A DNA stretch of 64,000 nt from assembly GCA_951812535.1 (NCBI GenBank), contig CATOSK010000003.1, forward strand, positions 345,001-409,000, given 5' to 3'. The stretch is from an uncultured Dehalococcoidia bacterium. Its GTDB lineage: Bacteria > Chloroflexota > Dehalococcoidia > Lucifugimonadales > UBA3495. This document shows, piece by piece, positions 61,663-64,000 of this stretch; within the stretch, counting starts at the first letter, position 1; each line of letters opens with the position of its first letter. A program made the translations under genes and the position numbers. The notes beneath the pieces were generated by a model. The model saw only the letters and a list, made by a program, of their open reading frames with translations, did no database searches and was not told the DNA's origin.

Positions 61663-62724
61663 ATGGGAATCGGGGTTTTAGGGAAATACAGGGCTTACCT
61701 GCCGGTGAGTGACTCCACTCCCATGATCACCCTAGGCGAGGGCGATACCCCCTTGGTGAAGTCCAATCGGCTGGGAGCGGAACTGGGTTGCGGAGAGCTG
61801 TACTTTAAGCTGGAAGGCTGCAACCCTACGGGATCCTTCAAGGACAGGGGCATGGTTGTAGCCATTGCCAAGGCGTTGGAAGAGCACAGTGTGGCTGTCA
61901 TGTGCGCTTCCACCGGGAACACCAGCGCATCGGCGGCGGCTTACGGGGCTTACACCGGACTGCCGGCCTTGGTCCTAATTCCCAAGGGGGAGGTGGCGCT
62001 GGGCAAATTAGCCCAGGCTATGGCCTACGGGGCCCGGATAATCATGGTCGACGGCAACTTCGACGTCGCCCTGAAGCTGGTCAGAGACTTCACCACCAAG
62101 CATCACATCACCTTGGTCAACTCCGTCAACCCGCACCGCCTGCAAGGACAGAAAACTGCCGCCTTCGAGGTATCCGACGTTCTCGGGGACGCCCCGGACC
62201 TGATATTTATCCCCGTTGGCAACGCGGGAAACATCACCGCCTATTGGCAAGGATTCAAGGAGTACCGTGCCGCAGAGATGACCACCCGTCTGCCCCGCAT
62301 GATGGGCTTCCAGGCCGACGGAGCGGCGCCCATAGTCCGGGGACACCCCATCAACAACCCGCAGACCATCGCATCGGCCATCCGAATTGGCAATCCGGCC
62401 AGTTGGCAGAGTGCGCTACAGGCGCGGGACGAGTCCGGGGGCATAATAGACGCGGTAACGGACGACGAAATCCTTGAAGCCTATCGCCTGCTGGCGTCCC
62501 GGGAAGGAGTATTCGGGGAACCCGCATCGGCGGCATCGGTGGCAGGGTTGATCAAGACCGTCAATCAAGGGTTGGATCTGTCGGACAAACGGGTAGTATG
62601 TATAATCACGGGAACGGGTCTGAAAGACCCGGACCTGGCGGTCAGCAGCGTGCAGGCCCATACCGTCGAAGTGGAACCCACCATGGAAGCGGTGGAGGCC
62701 GTGGCTCTGTCCGCCGCCGGCTGA
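61663..62724 (+). CDS. thrC: Threonine synthase
   Basis: 353 residues, ATG at 61663. Converts O-phosphohomoserine to threonine. The PLP Lys lies in NPTGSFKDRGMVVA, the phosphate-binding loop in CASTGNTSASAAAYGAYTG, and a further loop is PVGNAGNITAYWQGF. Length and motifs fit the short thrC class. It follows hom as in many bacteria. No thrB (homoserine kinase) lies next to them. A second, longer thrC-like enzyme exists at 47999-49288. Confidence 0.96.
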   Translation: MGIGVLGKYRAYLPVSDSTPMITLGEGDTPLVKSNRLGAELGCGELYFKLEGCNPTGSFKDRGMVVAIAKALEEHSVAVMCASTGNTSASAAAYGAYTGLPALVLIPKGEVALGKLAQAMAYGARIIMVDGNFDVALKLVRDFTTKHHITLVNSVNPHRLQGQKTAAFEVSDVLGDAPDLIFIPVGNAGNITAYWQGFKEYRAAEMTTRLPRMMGFQADGAAPIVRGHPINNPQTIASAIRIGNPASWQSALQARDESGGIIDAVTDDEILEAYRLLASREGVFGEPASAASVAGLIKTVNQGLDLSDKRVVCIITGTGLKDPDLAVSSVQAHTVEVEPTMEAVEAVALSAAG

Positions 62725-62781
62725 GACCCATCCGGTTGACTAGCTTTTTGCGGGAAACACACCCAGGGCAAGGGAGCCGTT

Positions 62782-63333
62782 ATCCAGCAGCGCATCGAAA
62801 AAGCGGTCTTTGAAATCCTCGACGCAATTGGGGACGATCCCCGCAGGGAAGGGCTGCGCGATACCCCCCATCGCGTCGCTACCATGTACGGAGAGCTTTT
62901 CTCGGGCGTGGGGCTGGACCCTGCGGATGCCATTGATGCCGTCTTCGACGAGCAGCACCGGGATCCGGTGGTGCTGCGAAACGTGACGTTCTATTCGGTG
63001 TGCGAACACCATCTGCTGCCCTTCTTCGGGCGGGCCCACCTGGCCTATATTCCCAGCGGACGGGTGGCCGGCATCAGCAAGTTGGCCCGGTCCCTGGAAG
63101 TGGCTGCCCGCCGTCCCCAGGTGCAGGAGCGGCTGACCAGCCAGTGGGCCGACGCGGTGTTTACGGTGTTGAATCCCGCCGGCCTCGTGGCCCGGGTAGA
63201 GGGAGAGCATCTGTGCATGTCCATGAGAGGGGTACGGAAACCGGGCAGCGAGATGACAACCGTGGCCGTGAGGGGAAGCTTCGAAGGAGTCCCCTTCGAC
63301 AGCGCGGGCCTGCTGGCCCTGTTGAGGGAATGA
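62782..63333 (+). CDS. folE: GTP cyclohydrolase I, probably with ATC start
   Basis: 183 residues if begun at ATC (62782). Makes dihydroneopterin triphosphate for folate. The catalytic and zinc residues are present: VCEHHLLPFFGRAHLAY (Cys, His, His) and GEHLCMSMRG (Cys). RREGLRDTPHRVATMYGEL lies at the N-terminus. No ATG, GTG or TTG exists in frame between an upstream TGA and the ATG at 62884, which would lose 34 conserved residues. ATC at 62782 has AAGGGAG five bases before it, giving a full-length protein. It follows thrC by 57 bases. Confidence 0.88.
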   Translation: MQQRIEKAVFEILDAIGDDPRREGLRDTPHRVATMYGELFSGVGLDPADAIDAVFDEQHRDPVVLRNVTFYSVCEHHLLPFFGRAHLAYIPSGRVAGISKLARSLEVAARRPQVQERLTSQWADAVFTVLNPAGLVARVEGEHLCMSMRGVRKPGSEMTTVAVRGSFEGVPFDSAGLLALLRE

Positions 63334-63393
63334 CAGGCGGATTGATGACTCTGGGGAAACGGGCATAGCCGGTTAGGTCAATAGGCAGCATAG

Positions 63394-64000
63394 ATGTCGT
63401 TCACACCCTTCGAGTCCTTCGAGACGATCCAGCGGCAGTGGGAAGACCTGCTGTCGGTGTGTTCGGTCGACACCCTCTATCTCACTCCCCAGTGGCAGAA
63501 AATCTGGTGGGACAACTACGGCTGCGGCCGCGAGATGGCCGGCTTTTATGTCGAAGACCCCGAGGATTCGGGCAGCGTTTTGGCTATCGCATCCCTGTCC
63601 CGGCGGGACGGGGTGGCGTCGCTGGTGGGAAGCCCTGAGACTTTCGACTACAACGACTTCATGGTCCGCCCCGGGTACGAAACGGAATTCTTTCCCAAGC
63701 TGCTGCGCCGCCTGGACTCTCAGGGAACGGCGCGGCTGGAGCTTTACTCCCTCCGGGAGTCCTCTCCGACCCTCAAATTCCTGCCTGGCATGGCCCGCAA
63801 CAGCGGCTACGCAGTGGAAGTGTCAGAAGAGGACGTGGCCCCCGGTCTGGACCTGCCGAATACCTGGGACGAGTATCTTTCCATGCTTTCCAAGAAGGAT
63901 CGCCATGAACTCCGGCGCAAGTTCCGGCGCCTCGATGGGTTGGACGAATGGCGCTGGTACGTGGTCGATACCGAGGACGAAGTTGTGGACCGGTTGGACG
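63394..64000 (+). CDS. GNAT/BcsL-type acetyltransferase (partial)
   Basis: The first 202 codons from ATG at 63394; the gene continues beyond the right edge. The start (FESFETIQRQWEDLLSVCSVDTLYLTPQWQKIWWDNYG) and the later KKDRHELRRKFRRLDGLDEWRW stretch resemble the CelD/BcsL family of GNAT-fold acetyltransferases, often linked to polysaccharide synthesis. Only the N-terminal part is seen, without the acetyl-CoA-binding half. It lies 60 bases after folE. Confidence 0.75.
   Translation, partial: MSFTPFESFETIQRQWEDLLSVCSVDTLYLTPQWQKIWWDNYGCGREMAGFYVEDPEDSGSVLAIASLSRRDGVASLVGSPETFDYNDFMVRPGYETEFFPKLLRRLDSQGTARLELYSLRESSPTLKFLPGMARNSGYAVEVSEEDVAPGLDLPNTWDEYLSMLSKKDRHELRRKFRRLDGLDEWRWYVVDTEDEVVDRLD

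Overview
This 64 kb window is high-GC bacterial chromosome, densely coding on both strands. It has no rRNA, CRISPR array, transposase or phage gene. The gene content points to a free-living heterotrophic Chloroflexota of the Dehalococcoidia/SAR202 type: peptide-type ABC cassettes, a CoxL/CoxM-type molybdenum hydroxylase with XdhC and a MocA-like cytidylyltransferase, a thiolase paired with a DUF35 protein, DUF3500 proteins, ComD/ComE-like TPP subunits and TauE exporters. This placement is inferred from gene content, not from a marker phylogeny. Secreted proteins carry lipoprotein signals and the foldase carries one N-terminal membrane anchor, which fits a simple envelope.

Layout. 1-6.9 kb: two tandem peptide-type ABC cassettes on the minus strand (binding protein, DppB, DppC; then binding protein, DppB running off the edge), each with a near-consensus promoter and a hairpin between binding protein and permease. 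No ATPases are present here; an OppD/OppF-type pair lies at 37.2-39.4 kb behind two tRNA genes. 7.2-8.7 kb: two unrecognised genes, one an internally duplicated soluble protein. 8.8-10.4 kb: thiolase plus DUF35. 11.3-15.1 kb: orphan HicB-like protein, split TPP decarboxylase, dienelactone hydrolase, HIBADH-family dehydrogenase. 15.2-21.7 kb: molybdenum hydroxylase operon with two small HEPN-like genes, then two DUF3500 paralogues. 22-31.9 kb: transporter, BtuF-like protein, flavin reductase, alpha/beta hydrolase, gyrA, C26 amidase, XdhC and MocA-like maturation genes. 32.5-43.5 kb: rnhA, MFS transporter, asparaginase family protein, phosphoesterase, tRNAs, ABC ATPases, DUF805, lepA, DinB-like, galU. 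43.6-47.3 kb: VOC protein, two thymidylate-kinase-like genes and Ppx/GppA. 48-49.9 kb: threonine-synthase-like, NIL-domain and MoaD/ThiS-like genes. 50-54 kb: two TauE exporters, gamma carbonic anhydrase, tgt. 54.4-64 kb: glyA, AI-2E transporter, rpsF-ssb-rpsR, a parvulin-like foldase, hom-thrC, folE and a partial acetyltransferase.

The most interesting points are these. The thrC-like/NIL/ThiS-like cluster sits in a genome segment that already has a canonical hom-thrC pair, suggesting sulfur-carrier-dependent amino-acid synthesis. A composite intergenic element, a 10-bp-period repeat block plus a GTCAGTAAGGGG-like box, occurs three times. The glyA leader carries a promoter, a terminator and a competing hairpin. 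FolE appears to lack any canonical start codon. Ribosomal proteins S6 and S18, which bind each other, both carry long low-complexity tails. A molybdenum hydroxylase operon contains two HEPN-like genes but no [2Fe-2S] subunit.
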